64,000 nt of DNA from Roseateles puraquae (GTDB lineage: Bacteria > Pseudomonadota > Gammaproteobacteria > Burkholderiales > Burkholderiaceae_C). Shown here piece by piece: positions 1 to 12,828 of this stretch; the first letter of the stretch is position 1, and every line of letters starts with the position of its first letter. The position numbers were made by a program, and so were the translations under genes. The stretch spans positions 868,001-932,000 of the forward strand of contig NZ_NISI01000001.1 of the NCBI RefSeq assembly GCF_002205845.1. The letters run 5' to 3'. The notes below the pieces were generated by a model. That model was not told the origin of the DNA, did no database searches, and was given only the letters and a program-made list of their open reading frames with translations.

Positions 1-928
<928 letters not shown>

Positions 929-2092
929 TTACAGCGCACGGACAACCCACTGAGTGTGCTCGCGAACCAGTTCGCGGTCACAGTCGAATTCATCGGCTTC
1001 GTGCTCATGACCGGGCAGAACGCACACCACGGTCTCGCCTTGTTCACGCAGCGCCCGAATGGCGGCGCGCAGGGCCGCATCGTCGCCCCAAGGCGCACGC
1101 ACCGCAGCCCGAAGCGGGGTGGACGGCGCCAGCGTCACCAGCGTCTTGAGATCCAGGCTGAAACCGACCGCCGGGCGGCGGCGGCCGAAGGCGGCGCCGA
1201 CCTCGTCATAACGACCGCCCCGCAGCACGGCATCGGAGCAGCCCGCGGCATAGGCGGCGAAGCGGATGCCGGTGTAGTAGGCATAGCCCTGCAGATCCGC
1301 GAGGTCGAAGCCCAGCTTCACCTCGGGATGCACCGTGGACAAATGGCCAGCCAGCCAGTCGAGGTCAGCCAAGGCGGCCTTCACCAGCGGATGCGCCGGC
1401 AACCGGCGCGCAGCCTCGACCAGCACCTCGCGGCCCCCGAAGAGACTGGGCAGCGCCAGCAGCGCCTCGCGGGTCGCAGCCGGCATGGCCGTGGTCAATT
1501 CGGCCAGCACACCCATGTCCTTCGCGGCCAGAGCTGCGGTCAGTGCCGTCAGCACATCAGGCGGCAGCTTCACGCCGTCGAGCACGCCCTGCAGCAGGCG
1601 TGCATCACCCAGGTCCAGCATGACGTCGCTCAGGCCGGCACGGCGCAGCGCGTCGAGTGCGAGTTCATGGACTTCCAGGTCAGCTTCCAGGCCGGCATGA
1701 CCGTAGACCTCCACGCCGAACTGCAAAGGCTCGCGGCTGGTGTTCAGGCCATCAGGGCGGGTGTGGGCCACGGGGCCGCAGTAGCACAGGCGCGTCACGC
1801 CGCGGCGGTTCAGCAGATGGGCGTCGATGCGGGCGACTTGGGGCGTGGTGTCGGCACGCAGGCCGAGCGAACGGCCGGACAGTTGGTCAACTAGCTTGAA
1901 GAGCTTGATCTCGGAGCCGCTGCCCGTGCCGGACAGCAAGGAGTCAAGGTGCTCGAGCAGCGGTGGGATGATCAGCTCGCAGCCATAGCCACGGGCCATG
2001 TCGAGCAGTTCTCTACGCAGCTCTTCGATGCGGCGCGCCTGCGAAGGCAGGACATCGGCGATGTGCTCGGGCAGCAGCCAAGCAGAGGACAT
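929..2092 (-). CDS. hisZ: ATP phosphoribosyltransferase regulatory subunit HisZ
   Basis: A 387-residue histidyl-tRNA-synthetase paralogue that partners the short form of HisG and confers histidine feedback control on the first step of histidine biosynthesis. It has the class II synthetase-like core ([17 protein letters not shown] near residue 80, [11 protein letters not shown] near 275, [12 protein letters not shown] near 295) but is shorter than HisS and lacks a clear anticodon-binding domain. True HisS is encoded separately in this window, which supports the HisZ call. No hisG is visible. It sits between the DUF2065 gene and purA, the conserved hflKC-hisZ-purA order. ATG start. Confidence 0.95.
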   Translation of the reverse strand: MSSAWLLPEHIADVLPSQARRIEELRRELLDMARGYGCELIIPPLLEHLDSLLSGTGSGSEIKLFKLVDQLSGRSLGLRADTTPQVARIDAHLLNRRGVTRLCYCGPVAHTRPDGLNTSREPLQFGVEVYGHAGLEADLEVHELALDALRRAGLSDVMLDLGDARLLQGVLDGVKLPPDVLTALTAALAAKDMGVLAELTTAMPAATREALLALPSLFGGREVLVEAARRLPAHPLVKAALADLDWLAGHLSTVHPEVKLGFDLADLQGYAYYTGIRFAAYAAGCSDAVLRGGRYDEVGAAFGRRRPAVGFSLDLKTLVTLAPSTPLRAAVRAPWGDDAALRAAIRALREQGETVVCVLPGHEHEADEFDCDRELVREHTQWVVRAL

Positions 2093-2167
2093 GGGCGCAG
2101 GCTAGGCGGTTAAAAACGGCATTGTACCTATGCCCTCCCCGCTTGCCACGCCCGTCGAGCGTTCGGA

Positions 2168-2350
2168 TCAGTGCAACCAGGCCAGTCCGAGCAGCCCCAT
2201 CAACACGCTGGCCAGCCCGATGAAGCGGATCTGGCCATCGCTCAGTGCGAGGATGCGACTGAACACCTCGCGCCACCGCGCCGGGCTGGCAAGGGGCATC
2301 AGCCCCTCGATGATCATCACCAGCGCCAGCGCCGTGAGCAGTTCCGTCAC
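2168..2350 (-). CDS. Small inner-membrane DUF2065 (YjeT-like) protein
   Basis: A 60-residue protein with two hydrophobic stretches (about residues 4-20 and 42-58) separated by a short basic loop containing RWREVF. Size, hydrophobicity and position just after hflC match the DUF2065/YjeT family, whose function is unknown. The start is GTG at 2350-2348 and overlaps the hflC stop by four bases (GTGA), suggesting translational coupling to hflKC. A role beside the HflKC-FtsH complex is inference from position only. Confidence 0.88.
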   Translation of the reverse strand: MTELLTALALVMIIEGLMPLASPARWREVFSRILALSDGQIRFIGLASVLMGLLGLAWLH

Positions 2351-3240
2351 TTGCGGGCGGGGGCGGCCGGTGCGGCACCCGGGCCACGCAGGGTCTTGAA
2401 GAAGTCGCTGCTCGGGTCGACGACCATCACGTCGTTCTTGCTCTTGAAGCTGGCCTTGTAGGCGGTCAGCTGGCGGTAGAACTGGGCGAAGTTGGGGTCG
2501 CGACCAAAGGCTTCCGCGTACAGCTCGGAGGCCTTGGCATCGCCCTCACCCATGATCTTCTGGGCATCGCGATAAGCCTCGGCCACGATGACTTCACGCT
2601 GGCGGTCGGCATCGGCGCGGATCTTCTCGCCCTCGGCAGCGCCCGTGGAGCGGGTTTCGTTGGCGACGCGCTTGCGCTCGGACTCCATGCGACGGTAGAC
2701 CGAGTCGGTGATGGTCGACGCAAAGTCGACGCGCTTGATGCGAACGTCCACCACCTCGATACCGAACTGCTTGGCCTCGTCGGCCAGGCGCTTGCGAACG
2801 TCGTTCATGACCTTCTCGCGCTCGGTCGACAGCACGGCGATGACGGTGCGCTTGGTCACCTCTTCGTTGAATGCCGCCTGCACGATGGGCGCCAGGCGGT
2901 TGTCGACGTTGCGCATGTCGGCACCGCTGTTGCGGATGAACTGACGCGGCTCAGCCACGCGCCACTTGATGAGCCAGTCGATGACCAGGCTCTTCTTCTC
3001 GGCCGTGAAGATGGGACGGGACTCCGGGCTGTCCAGGGTCTGCACGCGGCGATCCAGCATGACGACGTTCTGGACGGGCGGCGGCGCCTTGAACTTCAGG
3101 CCCGGCTCGGTGATAACTTCCTTGATCTCGCCCAGCGCGTAAATGACGGCGAACTGGCGCTGGTCGACGATGAAGAGCATCGAGGACAGCAGCATCAGGA
3201 CGACGATAGCGCCGGCGACGAAGGCGGCAATGCGGTTCAT
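2347..3240 (-). CDS. hflC: FtsH modulator HflC
   Basis: HflC is a membrane-anchored SPFH/band-7 protein that assembles with HflK around the FtsH protease and modulates its access to membrane substrates. The 297-residue product has one N-terminal membrane segment (about residues 5-25), then the SPFH domain with the VDQRQFAVIYALGEI entry motif. A charged coiled-coil region follows (RMESERKRVANETRSTGAAE near 190-210). It starts 15 bases after the hflK stop and overlaps the downstream DUF2065 start. Length and order are typical; identity is firm. Confidence 0.96.
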   Translation of the reverse strand: MNRIAAFVAGAIVVLMLLSSMLFIVDQRQFAVIYALGEIKEVITEPGLKFKAPPPVQNVVMLDRRVQTLDSPESRPIFTAEKKSLVIDWLIKWRVAEPRQFIRNSGADMRNVDNRLAPIVQAAFNEEVTKRTVIAVLSTEREKVMNDVRKRLADEAKQFGIEVVDVRIKRVDFASTITDSVYRRMESERKRVANETRSTGAAEGEKIRADADRQREVIVAEAYRDAQKIMGEGDAKASELYAEAFGRDPNFAQFYRQLTAYKASFKSKNDVMVVDPSSDFFKTLRGPGAAPAAPARK

Positions 3241-3255
3241 GCGGTGAATCCTCGA

Positions 3256-4506
3256 TCAGCGGCCGTCGCGGCTGCGCTGGTTGTCACGGCTGCGCGGGTC
3301 GGCAGCCGCCGGCAGGGTCTGGGGCTCGGGCACGGTGGTCGTGGCCGCCTGGGGCGGTGACACGGTCACGCTGCTGTTTTGCTGCAGCAGCTTGTCCAGC
3401 GGCAGGTAGAGCATGTTGGAGCCGCTCTTGGTGTCCACCATCACCTTGCTCACATTGCTGAACACTTGCTGCATGGCATCGGTGTAGAGCCGGTCGCGCG
3501 TGACCTGCGGTGCCTTCTGGTACTCGGCCAGCACGGCCTTGAAGCGCTGCGCGTCACCCTCGGCGGTCGCGATCACGCGGGCCTTGTAGCCCTCAGCCTG
3601 CTCGCGCAGACGCGCGGAATCACCGCGGGCGCGCGGGATCACGTCGTTGGCATACGCCTGGGCCTCGTTCTTCAACTGCTCGCGGTTGGCGTTGGCCTTG
3701 AAGGCGTCTTCGAAAGCCGCCTGCACCTGCTCGGGCGGCTGCACGCTCTGCACGTTGACGTTCTTGATCTGGATGCCGGCCTTCAGGCGGTCCAGCTGAG
3801 CCTGGATCGACTTAATCAGGTCAGCCGCGATGGCATCGCGCTGCTCGTAGAGCACCGAGTCCATCGTGTTCTTGCCGACGATCTCGCGAACGGCCGACTC
3901 GGCGGCCAGCAGCACGGCCTGCTCGGGGTCGCGGTTCTCGAACAGAAAGTCCCGCAGGTCACGGATGGTGAACTGCACCGTGAAGCGGATGTCCACGATG
4001 TTCTCGTCCTGCGTCAGCATGGACGAATCGCGCAGCCCCGTGGCCGACACGATGGAGCTGCGCCCCACTTCGACCTGGCGCAGTTGCGACACCGGCTGCA
4101 CCTCGTGCGCCTGGAAGGGATAGGGCAAGCGCCACTGGAAGCCCGCCTCCACCGTCTTGCTGTACTTGCCGAAGGACGTAATGACGCCCTGCTGGCCTTC
4201 CTGCACGATGAAGAAGCCGCTGGCCAACCAGCCCAGCACCACCACACCGGCGATCAGGCCGATGCCGATGCCGGCGCCCTTCATGTCGGGCGAACCACCG
4301 CCACCGCTGCCGGGGTTGGACGGGCCGCTGGGCTTGCCGCCGAACATGCCGGAGAGCTTGCGGTTGAAGTCCCGCCAGAGCTCGTCAAGGTCGGGCGGGC
4401 CGTCGTTGCGACCGTTGTTCAGCAGCCGGCCGGCAGCGCGTGCCACAGGCGTCAGCAGACGCTGGGCCCACGGGCTGCGGGGCTGGGGGTGAGGAGTGCT
4501 GCTCAT
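3256..4506 (-). CDS. hflK: FtsH modulator HflK
   Basis: Partner of HflC in the membrane complex enclosing FtsH. The 416-residue product begins with a proline/glycine-rich cytoplasmic tail containing a GSGGGGS stretch near residue 70, then a membrane helix (about 77-98), the band-7 domain (FIVQEGQQGVITSFGK onward) and a C-terminal coiled coil. The last 60 residues are disordered and rich in proline, threonine and arginine. The ATG overlaps the hflX stop (ATGA, 4503-4506), and hflC follows after 15 bases, so hflX-hflK-hflC look translationally linked. Confidence 0.96.
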   Translation of the reverse strand: MSSTPHPQPRSPWAQRLLTPVARAAGRLLNNGRNDGPPDLDELWRDFNRKLSGMFGGKPSGPSNPGSGGGGSPDMKGAGIGIGLIAGVVVLGWLASGFFIVQEGQQGVITSFGKYSKTVEAGFQWRLPYPFQAHEVQPVSQLRQVEVGRSSIVSATGLRDSSMLTQDENIVDIRFTVQFTIRDLRDFLFENRDPEQAVLLAAESAVREIVGKNTMDSVLYEQRDAIAADLIKSIQAQLDRLKAGIQIKNVNVQSVQPPEQVQAAFEDAFKANANREQLKNEAQAYANDVIPRARGDSARLREQAEGYKARVIATAEGDAQRFKAVLAEYQKAPQVTRDRLYTDAMQQVFSNVSKVMVDTKSGSNMLYLPLDKLLQQNSSVTVSPPQAATTTVPEPQTLPAAADPRSRDNQRSRDGR

Positions 4507-5744
4507 GCCTGTGATGGTTCTTGTGAAGAGGACTCGGGGTCGGACGGATCGACGTCGAAACGTGGGTCCCGCTCGTCGGGAATCAAGGGCTGGGCCTGCA
4601 TGGCCGTTGCGATCAGCTGGCGCAGCTCGGGCAGGCCGGTGCCGCTCAGCGCACTGACGAAGACGCGCGGCGTGGGCTCGGTGCTGCCGGCGCTGCGCAG
4701 CATCGCGTCCACGATCTCGCGCGGGCGTTGGTCGTCAGCCAGCAGGTCCTGTTTGTTGTACACCAGGATCTGGGGCACGTCGGCAGCGCCGATCTCGGCC
4801 AGCACCTTCTCGACCTCGGCCATCTGCTCTTCCAGCACCGGGCTGGAGGCATCGACGACATGCAGCAGCAAGTCGGCATCAGCGGCCTCCTGCAACGTCG
4901 CGCGGAAGGCCTCGACGAGCTTGTGCGGCAGGTCGCGGATGAAGCCCACCGTGTCGGACAGTGACACGCTCGCGCCGGCCTGCTCCAGGTAGAGCGAGCG
5001 CGTGGTGGTGTCGAGGGTGGCGAAGAGCTGGTTGGCCGCGTAGGTGCGCGCCTTGACCAGGGCGTTGAAGAGCGTGCTCTTGCCGGCATTGGTGTAGCCG
5101 ACCAGTGACACCTTGAACACGCCGTTGCGCGAGCGTGCCTTGCGCTGGGTGCCGCGCTGGCGCTGCACCTGCTTGAGCCGCTCCTTGGTCTTCTTGATGC
5201 GGTCGTCGATCATTCGACGGTCCAGCTCGATCTGCGCCTCACCCGGGCCGCCGCGCATACCGATGCCGCCGCTCTGGCGCTCCAGGTGGCTCCAGCGTCG
5301 CACCAGGCGCGTGGCCAGGTACTGCAGCCGGGCCAGCTCGACCTGCAGCTTGCCTTCGTGGCTTTGTGCCCGTGCCGCGAAGATCTCCAGGATCAACGCG
5401 GTGCGGTCGGCCACCGGCACGCCGAGCACACGCTCCAGGTTGCGCTGCTGGGCAGGGGAAATGGCCTGGTCGAACAGCACCGTGTGGGCCTGATGGGCCT
5501 GCACGAGCAGCTTGATCTCGTCGGCCTTGCCGGAGCCGACGAACAAGGCCGCGTCCGGCGCGGGCCGGCGGGCGATGACCTTGGCGACCGGTGTATCGCC
5601 CGCCGATTCGGCAAGCAGGGCCAGTTCATCGAGAGTCTCGTCGAAGCCCTGGGCGGCATTGCGCCGACCGAAATCGACGCCCACAAGAATGGCGCGCGCC
5701 GCCTCGGAGGGCGGCGTCGCGGAAGTGGCTGGGGTCGAGGACAA
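4503..5744 (-). CDS. hflX: Ribosome-associated GTPase HflX
   Basis: HflX splits stalled or stressed 70S ribosomes in a GTP-dependent way. The 413-residue protein has the N-terminal HflX domain (GVDFGRRNAAQGF near residue 22), the linker motif GGIGMRGGPGEAQIE, then the GTPase core: GYTNAGKSTLFN near 213, DTVGFIRDLPHKL, and NKQDLL. The start read here is TTG at 5744-5742, because no in-frame ATG precedes the conserved region. It lies 11 bases after the hfq stop. A GTG inside LVGVDFG is an alternative but would delete conserved sequence. Confidence 0.93.
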   Translation of the reverse strand: MSSTPATSATPPSEAARAILVGVDFGRRNAAQGFDETLDELALLAESAGDTPVAKVIARRPAPDAALFVGSGKADEIKLLVQAHQAHTVLFDQAISPAQQRNLERVLGVPVADRTALILEIFAARAQSHEGKLQVELARLQYLATRLVRRWSHLERQSGGIGMRGGPGEAQIELDRRMIDDRIKKTKERLKQVQRQRGTQRKARSRNGVFKVSLVGYTNAGKSTLFNALVKARTYAANQLFATLDTTTRSLYLEQAGASVSLSDTVGFIRDLPHKLVEAFRATLQEAADADLLLHVVDASSPVLEEQMAEVEKVLAEIGAADVPQILVYNKQDLLADDQRPREIVDAMLRSAGSTEPTPRVFVSALSGTGLPELRQLIATAMQAQPLIPDERDPRFDVDPSDPESSSQEPSQA

Positions 5745-5755
5745 GGGGGCGGTGA

Positions 5756-5998
5756 TCAGGCGTCCGCGGGAGCGTCGCCAGCGTGGAAGTTGACCGCACG
5801 GCCCGGCACCACGGTGGAGATGGCGTGCTTGTAGACCATCTGGGTCACGGTGTTGCGAAGCAGCACGACGTATTGGTCAAACGATTCGATGTGGCCCTGG
5901 AGCTTGATGCCGTTGACCAGGTAGATCGAGACGGGCACATGCTCCTTGCGCAGCAGGTTCAAAAAGGGGTCCTGCAAAAGTTGGCCTTTGTTGCTCAT
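5756..5998 (-). CDS. hfq: RNA chaperone Hfq
   Basis: Hexameric Sm-like RNA chaperone that pairs small RNAs with mRNAs. The 80-residue product carries the Sm1 region ([20 protein letters not shown]), the distal-face segment [20 protein letters not shown] and the Sm2 motif [10 protein letters not shown]. The C-terminal tail is short (about 12 residues), as is usual in betaproteobacteria. It lies 81 bases after der and directly before hflX, the widely conserved hfq-hflX pair. Confidence 0.98.
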   Translation of the reverse strand: MSNKGQLLQDPFLNLLRKEHVPVSIYLVNGIKLQGHIESFDQYVVLLRNTVTQMVYKHAISTVVPGRAVNFHAGDAPADA

Positions 5999-6079
5999 CG
6001 GTATGCTCCGAGTTATCGGGGGAGGTGGGGACTACGGGTTAGACCTTAACACACGGTCCCGAAGAGACCGGAGGTCACC

Positions 6080-7411
6080 CTAGGGCTTTTCGGTGAATGG
6101 GTTTTTCGAGGACCGCAGCTCGATCTTCAGCGGCGTGCCCACGAGCTTGTAGTGGGCGCGGATGCGGCCTTCGAGATAGCGCTTGTAGACCTCGGTGACC
6201 CCCTCCAGCGCATTGCCGTGGATGACGACGATGGGCGGGTTCTGGCCACCCTGGTGGGCGTAGCGCAACTTGGGGCGGGAAACACCCGCGCGCTTGGGCT
6301 GCTGGTGCTCCACGGCCTCCTGGATGAGGCGGGTCAGCACCGGCGTGGTCATCTTGCGGTAGGCCGACGCGTAGGCATCGGCCATCGCGTTCCACAGCGC
6401 CGACAAGCCCTGGCGCTTGAGCGCCGAGATCTGATGCATCGGCGCGAACTTCAGGAAGGCCAGGCGCTGCTCGATCTGGCGCTTGAGCGTCTCGCGCTGG
6501 TAGCTGTCGACGGCATCCCACTTGTTGACGGCCAGCACCACCGCGCGGCCGCTGTCGAGGATGTAGCCGGCAATGTGGGCATCCTGATCGGTCACGCCTT
6601 GTGTGGCGTCCAGCAGCAGCAGCACGACGTGGGCATCCGCAATCGCCTGCAGCGTCTTGACGACCGAGAACTTCTCGATGGCTTCGAAGACCTTGCCCTT
6701 GCGACGCAGGCCTGCGGTGTCGATGAGCTTGAACTTCTGGCCATTGCGCTCGAAGTCCACCGCGATCGCATCACGGGTCGTGCCCGGCATGTCGAAGGCG
6801 ACCAGGCGCTCCTCGCCCAGCCACGTGTTGATCAAGGTGCTCTTGCCGACATTGGGCCGACCCGCGACCGCCAGGCGGATGACGCCCTCGTCCTTCGCAT
6901 CCTCGTCACGCTCGGTGGCGTCGAAAGGCTCCAGCACCGCGTCCAGCAGGCTGCGGATGCCCTGGCCGTGGGCCGACGAGATCGGATGAGGCTCGCCCAT
7001 GCCGAGCTCATGGAACTCGGCCAGCAAAGGCGAGTCGACCATGCCTTCGGCCTTGTTGACCGCCAGGTGCACGCGCTTGTTGACGCTGCGCAGGTAGCGC
7101 GCGATCTCGCTGTCGTGCGCCGACAGGCCCAGGCGGATGTCGACGACGAAGATGACTGCGTCGGCTTCAGCGACGGCCTGCTTGGTCTGCTTGGCCATCT
7201 CCTTGACGATGCCGGTCGTGCTGTCGGGCTCGAAGCCGCCGGTGTCGATGACGATGAACTCGCGGTCGCCCAGGCGGCCGTCGCCGTAGTGGCGGTCGCG
7301 CGTCAGGCCGGCGAAGTCGGCCACGATGGCATCGCGCGACTTCGTCAGGCGGTTGAACAGGGTCGACTTGCCCACGTTGGGGCGTCCGACGAGTGCGATG
7401 ACGGGTTTCAT
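6080..7411 (-). CDS. der: Ribosome biogenesis GTPase Der (EngA)
   Basis: Der is a double-domain GTPase needed for maturation of the 50S ribosomal subunit. The 443-residue protein has two complete G domains, each with GRPNVGKST (about residues 8 and 188), a DTGGFEP or DTAGLRRKG switch and NKxx recognition motifs. A KH-like C-terminal domain ([20 protein letters not shown] near 375) follows. The ATG overlaps the bamB stop (ATGA), so it is probably translated together with bamB. Confidence 0.98.
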   Translation of the reverse strand: MKPVIALVGRPNVGKSTLFNRLTKSRDAIVADFAGLTRDRHYGDGRLGDREFIVIDTGGFEPDSTTGIVKEMAKQTKQAVAEADAVIFVVDIRLGLSAHDSEIARYLRSVNKRVHLAVNKAEGMVDSPLLAEFHELGMGEPHPISSAHGQGIRSLLDAVLEPFDATERDEDAKDEGVIRLAVAGRPNVGKSTLINTWLGEERLVAFDMPGTTRDAIAVDFERNGQKFKLIDTAGLRRKGKVFEAIEKFSVVKTLQAIADAHVVLLLLDATQGVTDQDAHIAGYILDSGRAVVLAVNKWDAVDSYQRETLKRQIEQRLAFLKFAPMHQISALKRQGLSALWNAMADAYASAYRKMTTPVLTRLIQEAVEHQQPKRAGVSRPKLRYAHQGGQNPPIVVIHGNALEGVTEVYKRYLEGRIRAHYKLVGTPLKIELRSSKNPFTEKP

Positions 7412-8556
7412 TCGGCCTTGATGGCGAACAGGCCGCCGTTCTTGGTGGCCACCAGCGCGGTGTCACCCTGCAAGGCCAGCGTCACGATGGCGGAGCCGTC
7501 GGTGGCCAGGCGCGAACGCGTCTTGCCCGTCTCACGGTCCAGCAGATGGACCTGGCCCTCGAAGTCACCGATGAGCACCTGCTTGTTGAGCAGCAGCGGT
7601 GCAGACAGCTTGCGACGCTGGAACTGGTCGGCCGACCAGGCCAGGTCACCATTGGCCAGCTTCCAGGCCGACAGACGGTCAGAGGCATCACCGGCCACAA
7701 CCACCTGGTCGTCCGCCCCGATGCCGTTGGCGCCACCGACCACGCGGTTCCACAGTGCGCTGCCGCGCTCAGCGTTCACGCAGCCGACCGACGATTGGAA
7801 GGCGCGCGCGCACAGCAACTCGCCCTGGCGCACCGCAGGCCCCACCAAATCCGCCAGGCGCTCGACTTCGTTCGTGCCGCGCGGCGTGGCCACGCTGGCT
7901 TCCCAGCGCAGCTGGCCCTTGAGCGGGTCCACACCCGCCAGGCGCGGGCCTTGCCCGACGATCAGCGTGTCCTTGTAGGCCATCAGCACGCCGGCCTTGG
8001 CCAACGTGAGGGGCTCACCCGGGCGCTTGAGTTCCCAGATCTTGCGGCCATCCAGCGCATCGAAGGCCAGCACCTGGCGGTCCAGCGTCAGCGCAAACAC
8101 GCGCTCGCCCGCCACCAGCGGCGCCGCCACGACCGGCGTCGGCAAAGCCTTCTTCCAGACCACCTTGCCCGCGTCCAGCACGACAAGCTCGTTGTCGCGA
8201 TTGACGACGGCGGCAAATCGGCCATCGCTGCCCACGCCGGCGGCAAGCTTGCTGCCGGCATCACCGCGCCACAGCTCGCGCCCGTCGGCCGCAGCCAGCG
8301 CGCGCACGGCGCCATCACTGCTGGCCACCACGAAGCGGTCGACCGGCGTCGCGATGCTCAGCGGGAAGTTGATGTTGTCGCCCTTGCTGCTCCAGACGAT
8401 GCGGCCGGTGGCCGGGCCAGAGAGGGTCTCCAGCGCCGCCGGCTTGTTCTTGTCGTCGCCGAACCAGGAGTTCCAGGTCGAGCTGATCGTCGAGCAACCC
8501 GCCAGCGAAGCCGACAGGGCGACGACCAAGGCCGAGGTCAGGACGCGGCGCTTCAT
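7408..8556 (-). CDS. bamB: Outer membrane assembly lipoprotein BamB
   Basis: BamB is the beta-propeller lipoprotein of the BAM complex that inserts beta-barrel proteins into the outer membrane. The 382-residue product has a lipoprotein signal with lipobox LAGC (Cys21), followed by repeated PQQ-like blades with tryptophan/glycine motifs such as [27 protein letters not shown] and [14 protein letters not shown]. It overlaps by four bases with both the upstream TPR gene and der. BamD of the same complex is encoded at 19.5 kb, on the opposite strand. Confidence 0.96.
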   Translation of the reverse strand: MKRRVLTSALVVALSASLAGCSTISSTWNSWFGDDKNKPAALETLSGPATGRIVWSSKGDNINFPLSIATPVDRFVVASSDGAVRALAAADGRELWRGDAGSKLAAGVGSDGRFAAVVNRDNELVVLDAGKVVWKKALPTPVVAAPLVAGERVFALTLDRQVLAFDALDGRKIWELKRPGEPLTLAKAGVLMAYKDTLIVGQGPRLAGVDPLKGQLRWEASVATPRGTNEVERLADLVGPAVRQGELLCARAFQSSVGCVNAERGSALWNRVVGGANGIGADDQVVVAGDASDRLSAWKLANGDLAWSADQFQRRKLSAPLLLNKQVLIGDFEGQVHLLDRETGKTRSRLATDGSAIVTLALQGDTALVATKNGGLFAIKAE

Positions 8557-9224
8557 TGCGCAGCTCCGGCGGCTTCGATCGCCGTGGGCACGCCAAGCGT
8601 CGCCAGCTTGGCTTCGACGATGCGGCGATAGTCCTGCGTCTTGTCGATGGCAGCCAGGGCCTTCTGATACTCGGCCTTGGCGGCGTCACGCTTGTCCTGC
8701 AGCAGCAGCAGGTCGCCGCGGCGGTCGGCCACCAGGCCGGCAAACTCCGGCGCCTTCACGGCGTCCAGCGACTTGGCGGCGTCGTCATAGGCCTTGGCAT
8801 CGATCTGCAGGCCGGCCAAACGCAGGCGGGCCAGGTCGCGGTAGGGGGCGCCCTCGGCGCCGTGCTCGGCCACCCAGGCCAGGCTCTGGCGGGCGTCGTC
8901 GAGCTTGTCCTTGTCCAGCTGGAGCTTGGCGACCTGCAGGCCAGCCTGAGCCGCATAGGCGGTGCCGGCAAAGCGGGACTTCAGGTCAGCGGCAGCCACG
9001 GCGGCCTTGTCCAGGTCCTGGGCATTCAGGGCGCGATCGAATTCTTCGTACATCGCGGCGGCCTTGGCGGCCTGGTCGCGCTGGTACCAATTCCAGCCCT
9101 GCCAGGCGGCGAAGGCGGCAAGCGCGATCGTGATCAGCCACGTGATGAGGTTGCCCCAGCGCTTCCAGAACGCTTTGACTTGTTCAAGTTGTTCTTGTTC
9201 TTCGAGGTCGAGATGGGCTGCCAT
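8553..9224 (-). CDS. YfgM-like membrane-anchored TPR protein
   Basis: A 223-residue protein with a cytoplasmic N-terminus rich in glutamate and glutamine (LDLEEQEQLEQVKAFW), one membrane helix at about residues 26-45, and a periplasmic helical region with TPR-like repeats. This is the YfgM / tetratricopeptide-21A family, linked in E. coli to the SecYEG-PpiD chaperone network. Its position between hisS and bamB is the conserved yfgM position. Periplasmic chaperone function is known for the family and not demonstrated here. Confidence 0.9.
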   Translation of the reverse strand: MAAHLDLEEQEQLEQVKAFWKRWGNLITWLITIALAAFAAWQGWNWYQRDQAAKAAAMYEEFDRALNAQDLDKAAVAAADLKSRFAGTAYAAQAGLQVAKLQLDKDKLDDARQSLAWVAEHGAEGAPYRDLARLRLAGLQIDAKAYDDAAKSLDAVKAPEFAGLVADRRGDLLLLQDKRDAAKAEYQKALAAIDKTQDYRRIVEAKLATLGVPTAIEAAGAAQ

Positions 9225-9264
9225 GGGAGGAACTTGTCGAGAAAGGGGCTCAGAAGGCCCGGGA

Positions 9265-10572
9265 TTATGCGGGGAGCAGGTCGGTCGCCCAGGTCGCCAC
9301 GTCGGCGAGCGGTCGGCTCACCTGTTCAGCGCCATCGCGCAGCGACTTGACCGCCACCTCGCCGCGCGCGAGCTCATCGCCGCCGAACACCAGTGCGAAG
9401 CGAGCGCCGGAGGCATCGGCCTTCTTGAACTGCGACTTGAACGAGCCACCGCCGCCGTGCATCTGCACCGCCACGCCCGCGGCACGCAGGGCCTCCAGCG
9501 TGGGCAGGATGCGCGGCAGGTCGGCCGGCTCGGGCACGACGGCGTAGACATCGGGTGCCGCTGCGGGCGCCTGCAGGTTCAGGGTTTCGAGCAGCAACAG
9601 CAGGCGCTCCAGGCCCATGCCGAAGCCGACGGCCGGCGCCGGCTTGCCGCCGAGTTGCTCGATCAGGCCGTCGTACCGGCCGCCCGCGCAGACCGTGCCC
9701 TGGGCACCGAGCTTGTCGGTGACCCATTCGAAGACGGTGAGGTTGTAGTAGTCCAGGCCCCGCACCAGGCGCGGGTTGATGCGATAGGCCAGGCCGACCG
9801 AATCCAGCAGCGCGCGCACACCGTTGAAGTGCGCGAGGGACTCGGCGCCGAGAAAGTCCAGCAGCTTCGGGGCCCCTTCGGCCATGGACTGCATCGCCGG
9901 GTTCTTGGTGTCCAGCACGCGCAGCGGGTTGCTGTACATGCGGCGCTGGGCTTCTTCGTCGAGCACGCCCTTGTGCTGCTCCAGGTAGGCAATGAGGGCC
10001 TCGCGGTGGGCGCGGCGCTCGTCCGGCTGGCCCAGGCAGTTGATCTCGAGCGTGACGTCCTCGCCCTCCTTCAGGCCGAGTTCGCGCCACAGCGTGCGCG
10101 CCAGCAGGATGACTTCCGCGTCGACGTCAGGGCCGGCAAAGCCCAGCGCCTCGATGCCCATCTGGTGGAACTGCCGGTAGCGGCCCTTTTGCGGCTTCTC
10201 GCGGCGGAACATCGGGCCGATGTAATACAGGCGCCGGGCACTGTCACGCAGGTAGCTGTGCTCGATCATGGCGCGCACCACACCGGCCGTGCCCTCGGGG
10301 CGCAGCGCCAGATGTTCGGCCTGGCCATGCTTGTCGGCGCGGTCTTCGAAGGCGTACATCTCCTTCTCGACGATGTCGGTCACCTCGCCGATACCGCGCA
10401 CGAAGAGCGCCGTGGGCTCGACGATGGGCACGCGAACGTTTTGGTAACCGTAGCGCTGCAGCACGCTGCGCATCTTGGCCTCCAGCCATTCCCAACGCGC
10501 CGACTCCGGCGGCAGGATGTCGTTCATGCCCTTCACCGCCTGCAGCGGCTGGACTTTCTTGCTTTCAGTCAT
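9265..10572 (-). CDS. hisS: Histidyl-tRNA synthetase
   Basis: Charges tRNA-His with histidine. The 435-residue protein begins [22 protein letters not shown], and its class II motifs are clear: [19 protein letters not shown] (motif 2 region, near residue 85), [12 protein letters not shown] near 265, and [14 protein letters not shown] near 320. A C-terminal anticodon-binding domain follows. The frame stays open 89 codons upstream into ispG, but the chosen ATG lies 11 bases after the ispG stop and matches the usual HisS N-terminus. Confidence 0.97.
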   Translation of the reverse strand: MTESKKVQPLQAVKGMNDILPPESARWEWLEAKMRSVLQRYGYQNVRVPIVEPTALFVRGIGEVTDIVEKEMYAFEDRADKHGQAEHLALRPEGTAGVVRAMIEHSYLRDSARRLYYIGPMFRREKPQKGRYRQFHQMGIEALGFAGPDVDAEVILLARTLWRELGLKEGEDVTLEINCLGQPDERRAHREALIAYLEQHKGVLDEEAQRRMYSNPLRVLDTKNPAMQSMAEGAPKLLDFLGAESLAHFNGVRALLDSVGLAYRINPRLVRGLDYYNLTVFEWVTDKLGAQGTVCAGGRYDGLIEQLGGKPAPAVGFGMGLERLLLLLETLNLQAPAAAPDVYAVVPEPADLPRILPTLEALRAAGVAVQMHGGGGSFKSQFKKADASGARFALVFGGDELARGEVAVKSLRDGAEQVSRPLADVATWATDLLPA

Positions 10573-10583
10573 GGGGTGCTGTC

Positions 10584-11848
<1,265 letters not shown>

Positions 11849-11849
<1 letters not shown>

Positions 11850-12823
11850 CAATTCAACTCCAGTCGAGCGACGTTGTTGTTGCCGCGCGCGGCCAAGTCG
11901 ACGGCAGCGCCGCGCCACTCCACGCGCGTGCCGCGGACATTGCCGACGCGCACCTTGTACGGCGCCGCGCCGCTGAATTCCTGCTGTTCGCCTTCACGCA
12001 ACACGCGGGACAGCAGCACCTGGCCCTGGGCGTCAGCCACCTCGATCCAGGTCTCGGCCGTGGCCGTCAGGCGCAGCGTGCTGCCGCCGGTGGCGGTGAT
12101 CGTCGGCTTGGGCGAGGACGCCGCGGCCACGGCGGGCGGCGGCGGCACGTCGCGCACCTGCAAAGGCGCGGAAGCCACGGGCAGCGGGCCGGGCGCGGAA
12201 GGCGTCGCCACCGGCACGGGCACTGTCGACGCGGCGCTGGCGGCCGGCAGGGAGGTGGCGGGCGCCGGGACAAACTCCGACGGCACGCTGGCGGCGGTGG
12301 TCACCACGATGCTGGATGCCGCAGCCCCAGGCGCTGCCAGCGAGGCTTCCCGCTCGGCAATCCAGCCGGCGGGCATCCAGTACACCGCTGCCGCAGCAAG
12401 CAGCAGCAGGGCCGGCCCCCACACCACCGGGCGAGCGAGCACGGCAAGACCGGAGCCGTCCATGGCGCTGCCGGCGTTGCGTTCGCGGAAGGGCTGGTTC
12501 AGGCCCTGGCGCACATCCAGACCCAGCTCACTGGTGCGAGGCAGCAGGGCCAGCACGGGCGCGGGGTCGACCTTGAGCGCGCGGCACATGGCCGTGGCCA
12601 AGGCGCGGGCGAAGGTCGCGTCGGGCAACTGGTCGAAGCGGTCGGCCTCCAGGGCCTCCAGCTTGGCCTGGGGCACCTTGAGCATGACGGCCAGCGCTGC
12701 GATGTGCAGGCCGCGCTGCTGGCGGACGTTGCGCAGCCACGCGCCGGCGCTGGTGGCCGCTGGCGGGTTGCGTCCCTCGGACATGGATTCCATCGTCTGG
12801 TCGTTCTTGTTATGGGGCGCCAT
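11849..12823 (-). CDS. rodZ: Cytoskeleton protein RodZ-like, helix-turn-helix and membrane anchored
   Basis: RodZ links MreB filaments to the cell-wall elongation machinery. The product has an N-terminal Xre-type helix-turn-helix ([20 protein letters not shown], about residues 28-90), a membrane segment near 150-167 ([17 protein letters not shown]), a periplasmic Ala/Pro/Val-rich linker, and the C-terminal DUF4115 beta domain ([21 protein letters not shown]). The start is uncertain: ATGs at 12823 (used here, 5 bases after the pilW stop), 12793 and 12784 are all in frame and none has a strong ribosome site. Confidence 0.88.
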
Positions 12824-12828
12824 GCGGC

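Noticed and set aside
929-2092. Second histidyl-tRNA synthetase
   Set aside because: It is short and lacks a clear anticodon-binding domain, and a full HisS is present at 9265-10572. HisZ fits better.
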